A DNA stretch of 64,000 nt from Dysgonomonas gadei ATCC BAA-286 (GCF_000213555.1 NZ_GL891985.1:56533-120532), one strand, 5' to 3'. Numbered from the stretch's first letter, positions 1 through 8,295 are shown. The notes: generated by a model from the letters alone, not told the origin. A program made the numbers and translations.

Positions 1-711
1 TGGGGAAGGTACCTTATCCCTTACTCCCGTGGATTCGGTTACTGGTGTTGGAAACCTTATTTCATTCTCAAAATTCTGGAAGGAATGCAGGATGGCGATG
101 TGCTTCTCTATTCTGATATCGGTTGCTATTTCAATCCTAAAGGATGCGAACGTCTGCTGGAATACTATGATCTGGTGGAGAAGACGCCCACAGGGATTCT
201 CGGTGTTAAGAGTCAGGAAGTATCTTATAACGGTATGCCTGAAACGCTCTATCATGAATATGAGTGGACGAAAGGGGATGTCTTTGCTTACTACAATGTA
301 TATGACGACAAGGCGTACACCCATACACCCCAGTTCGAATCCACAATCATTTTCTTTAAGAAAAGCCCTTTGGTGATGCAGTTCGTAAAAGACTGGTATC
401 AGGCTTATCTGGACGATTATAGTCTGGCCACAGATTCCCCTTCACGTGTGCCGAACTTGCCGGGCTTTAAAGAGAACCGGCACGACCAGAGCATCTATTC
501 CATTCTGGGAAAGAAATACGGCATAGCCGAGATTTCTACGAACGAGATTTTCCAGCGTGACTGGTCTCTGTTGGATACCTATCCCATACAGGCACGCCGC
601 GATAAGTATTATACTAGCAAGTACCACTATAAGCACCGTTTCAGGTTGAGGAAGCTCTACCGCAGATTGTGGGCGGTGAAATACTGGTTCAAAGACTTAT
701 TCAACAATTAA
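1..711 (+). CDS. Glycosyltransferase-like protein, 5'-truncated by the window edge
   Basis: The reading frame is open from base 1, so the gene begins upstream of the window and only its C-terminal ~236 residues are visible. It is a clear paralogue of the next gene: both contain RYLIPYSRGFGYWCWKPY, an acidic GDVLLYSDIGC segment comparable to the nucleotide-sugar/metal site of GT-A-fold enzymes, HTPQFEST, KKSPLVMQFVKDWYQAYLDD and ENRHDQSIYS. The tail is rich in Arg, Tyr and Lys. The position next to a paralogue and a polytopic membrane protein suggests a surface-polysaccharide locus. The sugar donor and acceptor cannot be read from sequence. Glycosyltransferase function is inferred from motif layout, not from a confirmed family match. 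Confidence 0.7.
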   Translation, partial: WGRYLIPYSRGFGYWCWKPYFILKILEGMQDGDVLLYSDIGCYFNPKGCERLLEYYDLVEKTPTGILGVKSQEVSYNGMPETLYHEYEWTKGDVFAYYNVYDDKAYTHTPQFESTIIFFKKSPLVMQFVKDWYQAYLDDYSLATDSPSRVPNLPGFKENRHDQSIYSILGKKYGIAEISTNEIFQRDWSLLDTYPIQARRDKYYTSKYHYKHRFRLRKLYRRLWAVKYWFKDLFNN

Positions 712-720
712 CACGACTTA

Positions 721-912
721 GTAACTGTTTAGATTTTATTGGTATTCTGTTATGAGTTATTTTGAGATAGATTTTTTGATTTTTTCTTGCAGGTTTAGCG
801 GGCTAAACCAAAAGGAAAAAGTAGAAAATATGCTCAAAAGAACCATAAAGAGAATGCCAAAGAATGAAAGTGGTTATGTAAGAAATAATTTCGGTAAAAT
901 TTAAACAGTTAC
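721..912. mobile_element. MITE-like element, copy 1 (192 bp)
   Basis: The element has 18-bp terminal inverted repeats (left 721-738, right 895-912; 17 of 18 positions pair). It is flanked on both sides by TTA (718-720 and 913-915), consistent with a 3-bp target duplication. It fills essentially the whole spacer between the two glycosyltransferase-like paralogues, and its right end lies 4 bases before the ATG at 917. Its interior matches the element at 22916-23128. No ORF is present, so it would be non-autonomous; no transposase for it is in the window. Confidence 0.75.
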
Positions 913-916
913 TTAG

Positions 917-1786
917 ATGAAGAGAGTTTTATGCACATTTGGCAATTACCCCATGTTTAAGGGAGCGGAACGATACCGGAAATCCGCTGAGAGCCTGAAT
1001 GTTTTCGATGAAATATATACCTATAACGATAAAGACCTCGATGCCGACTTCAAAAAGAAGTGGGGACGCTATCTGATTCCTTATTCCCGCGGATTCGGCT
1101 ATTGGTGCTGGAAGCCCTATCTGGTATTGCAGACACTGGAAAGAATGAATGACGGGGACGTGCTGCTGTATGCCGATTTGGGTTGCTTCTATAATCCGGA
1201 CGGGCGCAAGCGTATGCTGGAATACTACGACATATTGGATAAGTCGGAAACAGGTATCCTTGGCTTCAGAGGGCAGGTTATCCCTACAAACGATATGCCC
1301 GAAATGATACGCTGCGACAATGAATGGACGAAAGGCGATATATTCGACTATTACGGTGTACGCAACGATAAGACTTTCACCCATACACCCCAATTCGAAT
1401 CCACGGCTATATTCCTTAAGAAAAGCCCTTTGGTAATGCAATTTGTAAAGGATTGGTACCAGCCGTATCTGGACAATTATAGCATTATCACAGACGAACC
1501 TTCTCGCTCGCCAAACCTTGAAGGCTTCGTAGAGAACCGGCACGACCAGAGTATATATTCCATGCTGGCAAAGAAATACAAGATAGCTGAGGTTTCCCTG
1601 AATGAGATTTGCCCTTTCGATGAACATTACGACTGGGGTTTACTAAAGGATTATCCGATATGGGCCACCCGCAATCTGTATTATGAATCGACTTTCCATT
1701 ACAGGCACCGTTACCGTTACAGGCAGCTTTATACCAATTGGTGGAAGGTAAAGTATTTCTTCAAAGACCTTTTAGGGAAATCATAA
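917..1786 (+). CDS. Glycosyltransferase-like protein (paralogue of the preceding gene)
   Basis: This 289-residue soluble protein has no signal peptide. It starts MKRVLCTFGNYPMFKGAERY, with a Rossmann-like first strand, followed by the Trp/Tyr-rich WGRYLIPYSRGFGYWCW block (about 49-65), the acidic GDVLLYADLGC block (80-90) and ENRHDQSIYS (206-215). These blocks are shared with the truncated upstream gene, so the pair is a tandem duplication. A GT-A-like enzyme acting on a surface glycan is the best guess; DxD-type use of D81/D87 is inference. The ATG lies immediately after a MITE-like end, leaving no room for a ribosome binding site of its own. The stop is 7 bases before the next start, so the two genes are probably co-transcribed. 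Confidence 0.72.
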   Translation: MKRVLCTFGNYPMFKGAERYRKSAESLNVFDEIYTYNDKDLDADFKKKWGRYLIPYSRGFGYWCWKPYLVLQTLERMNDGDVLLYADLGCFYNPDGRKRMLEYYDILDKSETGILGFRGQVIPTNDMPEMIRCDNEWTKGDIFDYYGVRNDKTFTHTPQFESTAIFLKKSPLVMQFVKDWYQPYLDNYSIITDEPSRSPNLEGFVENRHDQSIYSMLAKKYKIAEVSLNEICPFDEHYDWGLLKDYPIWATRNLYYESTFHYRHRYRYRQLYTNWWKVKYFFKDLLGKS

Positions 1787-1793
1787 GTAGGCT

Positions 1794-3179
1794 ATGAATA
1801 TTAACAAGGCCGGAAAGGCTCGTCTGCTCTTCTTTGGTATCGCATTCCTACTGCTTACCTTCAGCTTTTATAGCAACCTTTTCAAGGTGGCCGTCCCTGT
1901 TCATTACAAGGAGTACGAAACCTTTGAAGAAGGGCTGGTTATAGGGCGGATGGTAAAGGCAGAGAAAGACGGACTCTTCGCTTCATCCGGATTCATGGGT
2001 GTGAATTACATTAAACCCGATAGCGTAAAGGATGAACTGCGTGTTAATGACTTGGGCTTGCGAGATTCCATTGTATCCGAAAACCAGTTCGATCAGATTA
2101 AATATTATCTTGGCGAGAAGGATGCTCCTAACGGCTATTGTGTCTATGTCAGCCATTCCGGAGGGCAGGCTTCCCTCTATTACCTGATACAGAAAGCGCT
2201 CCCTTTCAGCAATGAGACTAGCTATCAGATGCTCCGCTTTCTGAATGCCATGTTGATGGCAATAGGTTTCCTCGTATTTATCGGGTGGGTGTTACGCAAC
2301 TTCGGGATTACTCCTGCCATAATCACTTTCCTGTTTACATTCCTTTCTCCTAAGATTGTTATGTTTGGCGGGAACGGACTATGGTGGTCGCTGTGGAACT
2401 TTTATGTTCCCTTCCTCGCCCTGCTTCTGGTTTTGGAGAAAAGGCACTCATTTCCGGGGAGTATATCCGATAAACGGATTTTTGTCACGTTGTTCCTTGC
2501 CGTCCTTGTCAAATTCTTCTTCTCTGGACTTGAGTTCAGTTCTACAACAATGCTGTCTATCTTCATCCCGATAGTGTATTACTCCTATCTGGAAAGGCAA
2601 CGATTCTCAGAGTTCTTCATGTTTTCTTTCAAAGCCGGATTAGCCGCTTTAGGTGCAGTATTGGTACAATTCCTTGTCCTGATCCTTCAATTATGGACTT
2701 ATCTGGGCAGTCTAGGAGGAGCCCTTGGCTACCTGCAAACGGCCTTTGTCCGTCGTTCATCGTTTGTCCAGTTCTCCGATCTGGAGGGAACGGATAACGA
2801 CCCTTCATCACTTTCGTTTGTATGGAACAATGTCATTAAATACTATCTTCGCGAAAATAGCTGGGATTGGGGCTTTACTCCTGTTTTCATCCGTTTCCGC
2901 TTTGCCTATCTCATATTCATTATCATCGTATGTGCAGGCATTGTCTGGTTTCTTACCCGTAAATTACATGACCGAAAATATATCGCTTTGATACTTGCTA
3001 CATTTACCTCGGTAGTGTGTCCTTTATCGTGGTTCATTATCTTCAAAGAGCATGCGTTCTGGCACATCCAACTCGATATAATCGTATGGTACATGCCATT
3101 CCTTTTACTTGGCTTTGCCGTGACAGGTACTGCAATATCCTTGTTGATATCCAAGATGAAAAGGGCAGAAAAACTCTAA
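1794..3179 (+). CDS. Polytopic membrane protein of unknown function
   Basis: This 461-residue protein has about ten hydrophobic segments. The first is at residues 11-29. It is followed by a loop of roughly 110 residues (about 30-140) predicted to lie outside the membrane, then closely spaced helices to the C-terminus. The overall plan, one N-terminal helix, a large extracytoplasmic loop and a bundle of helices, resembles membrane glycosyltransferases or oligosaccharide-handling proteins, but I see no diagnostic motif. Its start is 7 bases after the glycosyltransferase-like gene, suggesting a shared transcript and a polysaccharide-related role. It converges on the MFS gene with 4 bases between the stop codons. 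Confidence 0.65.
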   Translation: MNINKAGKARLLFFGIAFLLLTFSFYSNLFKVAVPVHYKEYETFEEGLVIGRMVKAEKDGLFASSGFMGVNYIKPDSVKDELRVNDLGLRDSIVSENQFDQIKYYLGEKDAPNGYCVYVSHSGGQASLYYLIQKALPFSNETSYQMLRFLNAMLMAIGFLVFIGWVLRNFGITPAIITFLFTFLSPKIVMFGGNGLWWSLWNFYVPFLALLLVLEKRHSFPGSISDKRIFVTLFLAVLVKFFFSGLEFSSTTMLSIFIPIVYYSYLERQRFSEFFMFSFKAGLAALGAVLVQFLVLILQLWTYLGSLGGALGYLQTAFVRRSSFVQFSDLEGTDNDPSSLSFVWNNVIKYYLRENSWDWGFTPVFIRFRFAYLIFIIIVCAGIVWFLTRKLHDRKYIALILATFTSVVCPLSWFIIFKEHAFWHIQLDIIVWYMPFLLLGFAVTGTAISLLISKMKRAEKL

Positions 3180-3183
3180 CTGC

Positions 3184-4380
3184 TTACATCTTGTATTTGG
3201 CTTTACTGCATAACAGCATATGTACGGATAAGCAAAGCAGGACAAGCAGACCACCGACACCTACAACACCATTCCATCCGTAGTATTGCCATGCTATACC
3301 TCCGAGGAATGTACCTAAAGAGCCTCCTATGAAATAGGATACCATATATACCGTATTTAATCTGTTAGAAGCTTCCGGATGTGTAGAAAAAACGATGGTC
3401 TGGTTGGTGACATGCATTCCCTGTAGCCCCATATCGAGAAGGATAATACCTGCAATCAGTCCTATATAAGTATTTCCGGAGAATCCGAATATCCCCCACG
3501 ACAGAAGCATCAGGAGGCAGGCTATAAGAATTATCTTATTCTTATTTACTTTCCCCGACACAGAGCCGGTTACCGATGCTGCCAATGCGCCGACTATGCC
3601 GACAATACCCAGCGAACCCGCGACATCGCTTCCCTGAAAGAACGGCGCCTGTTCGAGCCTGAAAGTTAGGGTGGTCCAGAATATGGAAAAAGAACCAAAG
3701 CCTAATGCACCCCGTAAGGAAGCTAATCTGAGGGTGGGTATTTCTTTCGTATAACGGAATATAGATCCCATCAATTGACTATAAGTCCCCTTAAAGGTCG
3801 GTTGCATATCCGGCAACAGCCATGCGATAAGAACGCCCAGTACAACCATCATTCCGGCTGCAATGTAAAATACCTCACGCCAGCCGAGATATTCTCCCAG
3901 CAGGCCGCTAAAGACGCGTGAGGCCAATATACCGATAAGCAGGCCACTCATTACTATTCCTACATTTCTGCCTTTCTCTTCAGGTGCAGATAACTGGGCG
4001 GCTATGGGCACGAAGATTTGTGGTACTACAGATGTAAGCCCTATGAAAAAACTGGCGGTAATCATTACTGAAAGTGATTTGCTAAAAGCAAAGATCAGCA
4101 ATGAAAGGATAATAAAGATAAAGTCTGTCAGTACTATCTTTTTCCGTTTAAACATGTCACCTAACGGGATTATGAGCAGAAGTCCTGCCGCATAACCTAT
4201 CTGGGTAAACATGGCCACCCTGCTGACAGCGGCTTCGGACTCACCAAACTCTTTGGCTATCATCCCCAACAAAGGCTGGTTATAATAGTTATTTGCGACA
4301 ACCAGTCCGGCTCCGACTGCCATCAGCCAAAGCGTACTTTTTGCCAGATACTGTTTATTTTCGTTGTTAGATAAAACCAT
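3184..4380 (-). CDS. Major facilitator superfamily transporter
   Basis: This 398-residue protein has about 12 hydrophobic segments. The N-terminal signature ANNYYNQPLLGMIAKEFG is typical of a common MFS drug/sugar-efflux subgroup, and the loop 2-3 motif GDMFKRKK matches MFS motif A. It is expected to be a proton-coupled inner-membrane exporter or permease; the substrate is unknown. The spacer upstream is occupied by a modular repeat element whose outermost unit supplies CAAAGGTA (4412-4419), which reads TACCTTTG on the coding strand. This places a -7 box about 32 bases before the ATG. No SD sequence is visible. Confidence 0.88.
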   Translation of the reverse strand: MVLSNNENKQYLAKSTLWLMAVGAGLVVANNYYNQPLLGMIAKEFGESEAAVSRVAMFTQIGYAAGLLLIIPLGDMFKRKKIVLTDFIFIILSLLIFAFSKSLSVMITASFFIGLTSVVPQIFVPIAAQLSAPEEKGRNVGIVMSGLLIGILASRVFSGLLGEYLGWREVFYIAAGMMVVLGVLIAWLLPDMQPTFKGTYSQLMGSIFRYTKEIPTLRLASLRGALGFGSFSIFWTTLTFRLEQAPFFQGSDVAGSLGIVGIVGALAASVTGSVSGKVNKNKIILIACLLMLLSWGIFGFSGNTYIGLIAGIILLDMGLQGMHVTNQTIVFSTHPEASNRLNTVYMVSYFIGGSLGTFLGGIAWQYYGWNGVVGVGGLLVLLCLSVHMLLCSKAKYKM

Positions 4381-4403
4381 TTTCTACTATTAATGTATTC
4401 TTA

Positions 4404-4885
4404 AAAGGAGACAAAGGTAACACAGAAAGCAATGAATAATTAATAATTAGCTTTTATTGATTAACAGAAACCAACGACTTATTACTTAAACTTACTACTT
4501 GTTAAAAGGTAACATTTGTCTCAGTAAATAGTCGGCAGTTAACAATGTTGCGCTTCGTTATAGTGAAGTGAGATTCATAACTCATCGTCTGATTTTCATT
4601 TATTAACCATATTTCGTTAAAACCTGACACATCTGACAGTTTTTCCACTGCTTTTATCTTGCCGTTTTCACATCTGTTGACTATATATAGTTGAAAAGCA
4701 ACAAAGGTAACAGTTTTTATAATTTTTGTAGGGGCGAAAGATGTTTCGCCCCTACAGTTCCACAAAAAGTAACAAAGGTTACACTATTTCACTCATTTGC
4801 TAATTTACAAATTTGCTAATTTATCAATTCAAAGAGCTATCGGCTAACAGCTAAATGCTATTGGCTATATACATAGATAAAGTTG
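4404..4885 (-). repeat. Modular punctuated repeat element, copy R1
   Basis: Read on the minus strand, the element runs from a shortened end A (TTTATCTATGTA, near 4868-4880) to end B (an AATTATTAATT-rich stretch followed by CTTTCTGTGTTACC, ending near 4412). Four punctuation motifs related to GTGTTACCTTTGTTACCTTT occur at about 4765-4784, 4700-4713, 4505-4516 and 4412-4425. The middle module contains CTGTCAGATGTGTCAG-type doublets (about 4622-4645) and is collinear with the matching module of copy R2. The first module holds an unrelated perfect palindrome (4727-4756). Small ORFs here have no coding character. Confidence 0.7.
4727..4756. repeat. REP-like perfect inverted repeat
   Basis: Two 13-base arms (4727-4739 and 4744-4756) pair perfectly around a 4-base loop; the core is GTAGGGGCGAAA. 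It is much more GC-rich than its surroundings and interrupts the first module of repeat copy R1. From memory, GTAGGGGCG palindromes are widespread intergenic repeats in many bacteria and resemble REP sequences mobilised by IS200-like transposases; that link is not tested here. Confidence 0.7.
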
Positions 4886-4952
4886 CAGGATAAGTATAAC
4901 AATGTAAGTAACTATAATCTATTATAAAATATTTGAAACAGGCTTAACTCCC

Positions 4953-5504
4953 CTATTTCCATTTCCAATCCATATCTTCAACAAAAGAGACCTGATTATT
5001 CTCTTTGTATCGTAACAATCGCATCTTTACCTCCTCAGCATTATTCATCCGGTGCTTCGGTACTATAATACTTACCTGACGGCTCGTCACAATAAAGAAA
5101 TGATGCTCCGTTTCAATTATAGTATCCATCTCTTTTACATCATAATGCCGATAGCCTTTCTTTGTTTCAATTTCGATAAATTCGCTTCCCAATAAGAGCT
5201 TTGTATTATAAGGAAATTCTGCCCGCATACTTTCTGATATATGTTTTCTATACATCCGCTTATAGAACCAGACCGACCACCATGGATAAATAATAAAAAA
5301 GAGAACTGATGAGCCTAGAAAAAAGTAGGAGAGCAGGCGATAGCCTTCATCGAAAAACAACAGAAGTCCGCACAGGAGCGACAGGCCTATCATTCTGTAT
5401 TTTTCTTTTCTACGTTGTTTTATTTGCATCTCGTCCTTCGATGCAAAATACAATTGAAGTTGAAGTAAATCTTCTTCTTCGAGTTCATAATTCAATTCTA
5501 ACAT
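4953..5504 (-). CDS. YcxB-like membrane protein
   Basis: The protein is 183 residues from the preferred start at 5504 (MLELNYELEEEDLL). It has an acidic amphipathic N-terminus, two adjacent hydrophobic segments, and a C-terminal domain with the YcxB-type pattern (GSEFIEIETKKGYRHYDV, then a beta-rich stretch and HRMNNAEEV). An in-frame ATG at 5531 lies inside the left arm of the fbp terminator hairpin, so I reject it. Function is unknown; YcxB-like proteins are small two-helix membrane proteins with a cytosolic C-terminal domain. It is the last gene before repeat copy R1. Confidence 0.65.
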   Translation of the reverse strand: MLELNYELEEEDLLQLQLYFASKDEMQIKQRRKEKYRMIGLSLLCGLLLFFDEGYRLLSYFFLGSSVLFFIIYPWWSVWFYKRMYRKHISESMRAEFPYNTKLLLGSEFIEIETKKGYRHYDVKEMDTIIETEHHFFIVTSRQVSIIVPKHRMNNAEEVKMRLLRYKENNQVSFVEDMDWKWK

Positions 5505-5520
5505 TGATAAGCTATATAGA

Positions 5521-5558
5521 AAAACTCCCATTGTTTTAAAATTGACAATGGGAGTTTT
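5521..5558 (-). terminator. Rho-independent terminator of fbp
   Basis: Perfect 14-bp arms (5521-5534 and 5545-5558) with a 10-base loop. On the minus strand the stem ends in GGGAGTTTTTC. It lies 12 bases after the fbp stop. The arms are A/T-bounded on both sides, so it could work in both directions. Confidence 0.85.
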
Positions 5559-5569
5559 ATATTTTTATA

Positions 5570-6601
5570 TTATTGCTGTTTCTTCTCCTTTTCTTGTGCC
5601 TGAACAATAAAGTCCTTCAATTTCTCCACCATATTAGAACTTCCGCAATAGAACGGTGTGCGCTGATGAAGTTCGGTAGGCTGCAACTCCAAAATACGGT
5701 TTACGCCATCTGTGGCACTACCTCCAGCCTGCTCGGTAATGAAAGCCATCGGGTTACACTCATAGAGCAGCCTCAGTTTTCCTTTTGGCGACTTATGTGT
5801 AGACGGATAAAAATAGATACCTCCGGTGATCAGATTACGGTGACAATCGGAAACCAGACTACCTATATACCGGGCAGAGTAAGGACGATCTTCCTTCTCT
5901 TCCTGACAATATTTGATATAATCTTTTACACCTTGCGGAAAATGCACGTAGTTGCCCTCATTCACTGAATATATCTTCGCATTTTTGGGACATCTCATAT
6001 TGGGATGCGACAGATAGAAGCTGCCTATAGCCGGATTCAGCGTAAACCCGTTTACCCCACGTCCGGTTGTATATACTATCATGGTAGATGTGCCGTACAG
6101 GATATATCCTGCTGCTACCTGATTGACTCCCGGCTGGAGAAAATCTTCCATTGTCACAGGAGATCCTATTGGCGAAATGCGCCGATAGATGGAAAAGATA
6201 GTCCCCACAGATACATTTACTTCAATATTCGAAGAGCCATCCAATGGGTCCATCAATACCACATATTTATTGTTATGTCCCTCATCCAGCCCCTGTATGG
6301 TTATAAAATTGTCATTCTCCTCGGAAGCAATACCACAAACAATTTCACGGTTAACCAACGTTTGTATAAATACATCATTGGCATATACGTCCAGCTTTTT
6401 CTGTTCTTCGCCTTGTACATTCACATTACCGGCTGCACCAAGTATATCTACTAGTCCGGCTTTATTCACCTTATAGCTTACCACTCTGGCAGCAAGCAAT
6501 ATAGAATTTAAAAGACGGGAAAGTTCACCTGTAGAGTACCTGAAATCCTCTTGTCTCTCAATAATAAACTCGTCGAGAGTTTTTCTTGTGATATTCTTCA
6601 T
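5570..6601 (-). CDS. fbp: Fructose-1,6-bisphosphatase, class I
   Basis: This 343-residue cytosolic enzyme of gluconeogenesis converts fructose 1,6-bisphosphate to fructose 6-phosphate. The class I metal/phosphate signature DPLDGSSNIEVNVSVG is at about 118-133, preceded by the acidic GIASEEND loop (about 90-97). The C-terminal GKLRLLYECNPMAFITEQAGG matches the substrate-binding region that precedes the conserved acidic metal ligand. Length matches the family (~330-340). A minus-strand TATCTTTG (6636-6643) provides a -7 box about 35 bases upstream of the ATG, and a strong hairpin terminator follows the stop. It is transcribed alone. Confidence 0.96.
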   Translation of the reverse strand: MKNITRKTLDEFIIERQEDFRYSTGELSRLLNSILLAARVVSYKVNKAGLVDILGAAGNVNVQGEEQKKLDVYANDVFIQTLVNREIVCGIASEENDNFITIQGLDEGHNNKYVVLMDPLDGSSNIEVNVSVGTIFSIYRRISPIGSPVTMEDFLQPGVNQVAAGYILYGTSTMIVYTTGRGVNGFTLNPAIGSFYLSHPNMRCPKNAKIYSVNEGNYVHFPQGVKDYIKYCQEEKEDRPYSARYIGSLVSDCHRNLITGGIYFYPSTHKSPKGKLRLLYECNPMAFITEQAGGSATDGVNRILELQPTELHQRTPFYCGSSNMVEKLKDFIVQAQEKEKKQQ

Positions 6602-6635
6602 ACTATTAAATGCGTTAGTTATGTTATTAATGTTT

Positions 6636-6643
6636 CAAAGATA
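6636..6643 (-). promoter_or_regulatory. Candidate -7 box for fbp
   Basis: TATCTTTG on the minus strand matches the Bacteroidota -7 consensus TAnnTTTG at a suitable distance from the fbp start. No TTG is seen at the expected -33 spacing, so only half of the promoter is supported. Confidence 0.45.
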
Positions 6644-6753
6644 GTGATTATTTATATTGTTTAGCGGCTTCTTACATAAGGTTTATTTATTATCAGATAA
6701 ATACCGTCTATAGTGTCTGTAGTCGGATTCGTATTGCTTTTCCCGATATTTTC

Positions 6754-6784
6754 TTGCTCCTGATTTTATTATGATTTACCTTTG
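6754..6784 (+). promoter_or_regulatory. Promoter of ybeY (and the YeiH-type gene)
   Basis: TTG (6754-6756), a 20-base spacer and TACCTTTG (6777-6784) fit the Bacteroidota sigma-ABfr consensus. The predicted transcript would start near 6790, about 25 bases before the ybeY ATG. Confidence 0.7.
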
Positions 6785-6814
6785 TAAAATCATTTCTCTA
6801 ATCAAAAATCGGTT

Positions 6815-7234
6815 ATGGCGATAATATATCAGGCGGAAGAGGTAAAACTACCCTCTATAAAAAAGCGTGAGACCACAAGCTGGATAAAATCCGTAGCGGC
6901 TTCTTATAAAAAAAGAGTCGGGGATATTTCCTTTATTTTTTGCTCCGACAAGAAAATCCTGGAAATAAATAATCAATATTTACAGCACGATTATTATACA
7001 GATATAATTACCTTCGATTACACTGAAGGTGAGACTATTTCCGGAGATATATTCATAAGCCTGGATACAGTAAAGAGTAATGCTGAAAAATTTGAGACAA
7101 ATTACAACGAAGAAATTCACCGGATTATAATACATGGAATCCTTCACCTGTGCGGGATCAATGACAAAGGCCCCGGAGAACGTGAATTTATGACCGGGTG
7201 CGAAAACAAAGCACTTAAAATGCTGGAGGAATAA
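6815..7234 (+). CDS. ybeY: Endoribonuclease YbeY (rRNA maturation)
   Basis: This 139-residue protein belongs to the UPF0054/YbeY family, metal-dependent RNases needed for 16S rRNA 3'-end maturation and ribosome quality control. The hallmark HGILHLCG (107-114) supplies the first two metal-binding histidines. The third position, His in the classical HGxLHLxGyDH motif, reads INDK here (115-118), so the usual third ligand is absent or replaced. I recall this as common in Bacteroidota homologues. The upstream TDIITFDY block (62-69) is also family-typical. A good promoter sits 30 bases upstream. The next gene starts 4 bases after the stop, so the two form an operon. Confidence 0.92.
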   Translation: MAIIYQAEEVKLPSIKKRETTSWIKSVAASYKKRVGDISFIFCSDKKILEINNQYLQHDYYTDIITFDYTEGETISGDIFISLDTVKSNAEKFETNYNEEIHRIIIHGILHLCGINDKGPGEREFMTGCENKALKMLEE

Positions 7235-7238
7235 AATC

Positions 7239-8162
7239 ATGCAAAAATATCTGGGTAAATTATATTACATCATTCCTATCTGCTGTCTTTTCCCGTTCTT
7301 CTCCGCTCCTTTGGCCCTGTTTATCGGTATATTGCTTGCTATCTTCTATAAAGGGGAAGAGGTCGTAAAGACAGGAAAACTAACAAAATATCTACTACAG
7401 GCATCAATTGTATGCATGGGATTTTCCATGTCGGTACACGATGTTGTGCAAACGGGAAAAACAGGATTTATGATCACCGTTGTCTCTGTCGCCGTCACCA
7501 TGGTTTGCGGTATTATTCTCGGAAGATTTCTTCAGGTACAGAAAAATACGACTATGCTTATTTCGGGAGGGACCGCTATCTGCGGAGGAAGCGCCATAGC
7601 AGCGATAGCACCTGTATTAGGGGCAAAAAACAACGAAATAAGTTTTTCTCTGGCTGTGATATTCGTATTAAATGCCGTGGGACTATTTATATTTCCCGTG
7701 ATCGGACATTTACTGGAAATGGATCAGACGCATTTCGGTTATTGGGCCGCCATTGCCATTCACGACACCAGTTCTGTAGTCGGTGCCTGCTCTGCATATG
7801 GGGAACAAGCCTTACAGGTAGGTACTACCGTAAAACTTACCCGTACGTTATGGATTATCCCTTTAGCTTTGTGTATCGCATTCTTCAATAAAAACAAAGC
7901 ATCTAAAATAAATATCCCCTGGTTCATCTTCCTATTCGTCGTTGCTATCATTATAGGTAATTATATACCGGGAATGGCCGAGACTAACGATCATTTGAGC
8001 TGGCTCGGGAAGAAAGGGATGATGGTTTCTTTATTTTTCATAGGCACATCCATAAATATGAAAGAGGTAAAGGAAACAGGTGTGAACACATTCCTGTTGG
8101 GTATAATCTTATGGATCATAATCGCCGTTCTTTCGTATTGCTGGATCCGCTTTGTTTTCTAA
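7239..8162 (+). CDS. YeiH/YadS-type putative sulfate exporter family membrane protein
   Basis: This 307-residue protein has about nine to ten hydrophobic segments. It carries the family-typical block SGGTAICGGSAIAAIAPV (about 108-125) and the later AIAIHDTSSVVGACSAYG (about 171-188). These are hallmarks of the Cons_hypoth698/UPF0324 family, often annotated as putative sulfate exporters although the substrate is not firmly established. It localises to the inner membrane. It follows ybeY with a 4-base gap and shares its promoter; a functional link with ribosome maturation is not implied. Confidence 0.85.
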   Translation: MQKYLGKLYYIIPICCLFPFFSAPLALFIGILLAIFYKGEEVVKTGKLTKYLLQASIVCMGFSMSVHDVVQTGKTGFMITVVSVAVTMVCGIILGRFLQVQKNTTMLISGGTAICGGSAIAAIAPVLGAKNNEISFSLAVIFVLNAVGLFIFPVIGHLLEMDQTHFGYWAAIAIHDTSSVVGACSAYGEQALQVGTTVKLTRTLWIIPLALCIAFFNKNKASKINIPWFIFLFVVAIIIGNYIPGMAETNDHLSWLGKKGMMVSLFFIGTSINMKEVKETGVNTFLLGIILWIIIAVLSYCWIRFVF

Positions 8163-8240
8163 GAAACTGTTTTGAGTTATATCTATATCGCCAGTCTGTT
8201 TTGAACCGTTTTTAAGATAGATTTTAGCGTTTATTCCGGA
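8163..8240. repeat. Possible decayed relic of the MITE-like family
   Basis: The stretch just after the exporter stop contains AAACTGTTTTGAGTTAT and then TTTTTAAGATAGATTTTAGCG. These resemble the left half of the MITE at 721-912 (AACTGTTTAGATTTTA and TTTTGAGATAGATTTTTTG). Similarity is partial and the right end is not recognisable. Confidence 0.3.
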
Positions 8241-8265
8241 ATAATTCAATAGTCTCTAAAATGCA

Positions 8266-8295
8266 AAAGGGCAAATCTGTCCAGATTCACCCTTT
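8266..8295 (-). terminator. Probable terminator of the DUF3244-like gene
   Basis: Two 14-base arms pair with two mismatches (8266-8279 and 8282-8295). On the minus strand the stem runs into CCCTTTTGCATTTT. It lies about 100 bases after the gene's stop, so it is weaker evidence than the other terminators listed. Confidence 0.5.

Noticed and set aside
330..1400. TTCGAATCC strings resembling a tRNA T-loop
   Set aside because: They encode QFES in both glycosyltransferase-like paralogues; no cloverleaf can be formed. No tRNA was found elsewhere.
929..1627. A 232-codon antisense ORF opposite the second glycosyltransferase-like gene
   Set aside because: The plus-strand product is clearly conserved with its tandem paralogue; the antisense frame is not.
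4502..4765. An 87-codon minus-strand ORF inside repeat copy R1
   Set aside because: It is made of repeat words and a palindrome and has no protein-like composition.
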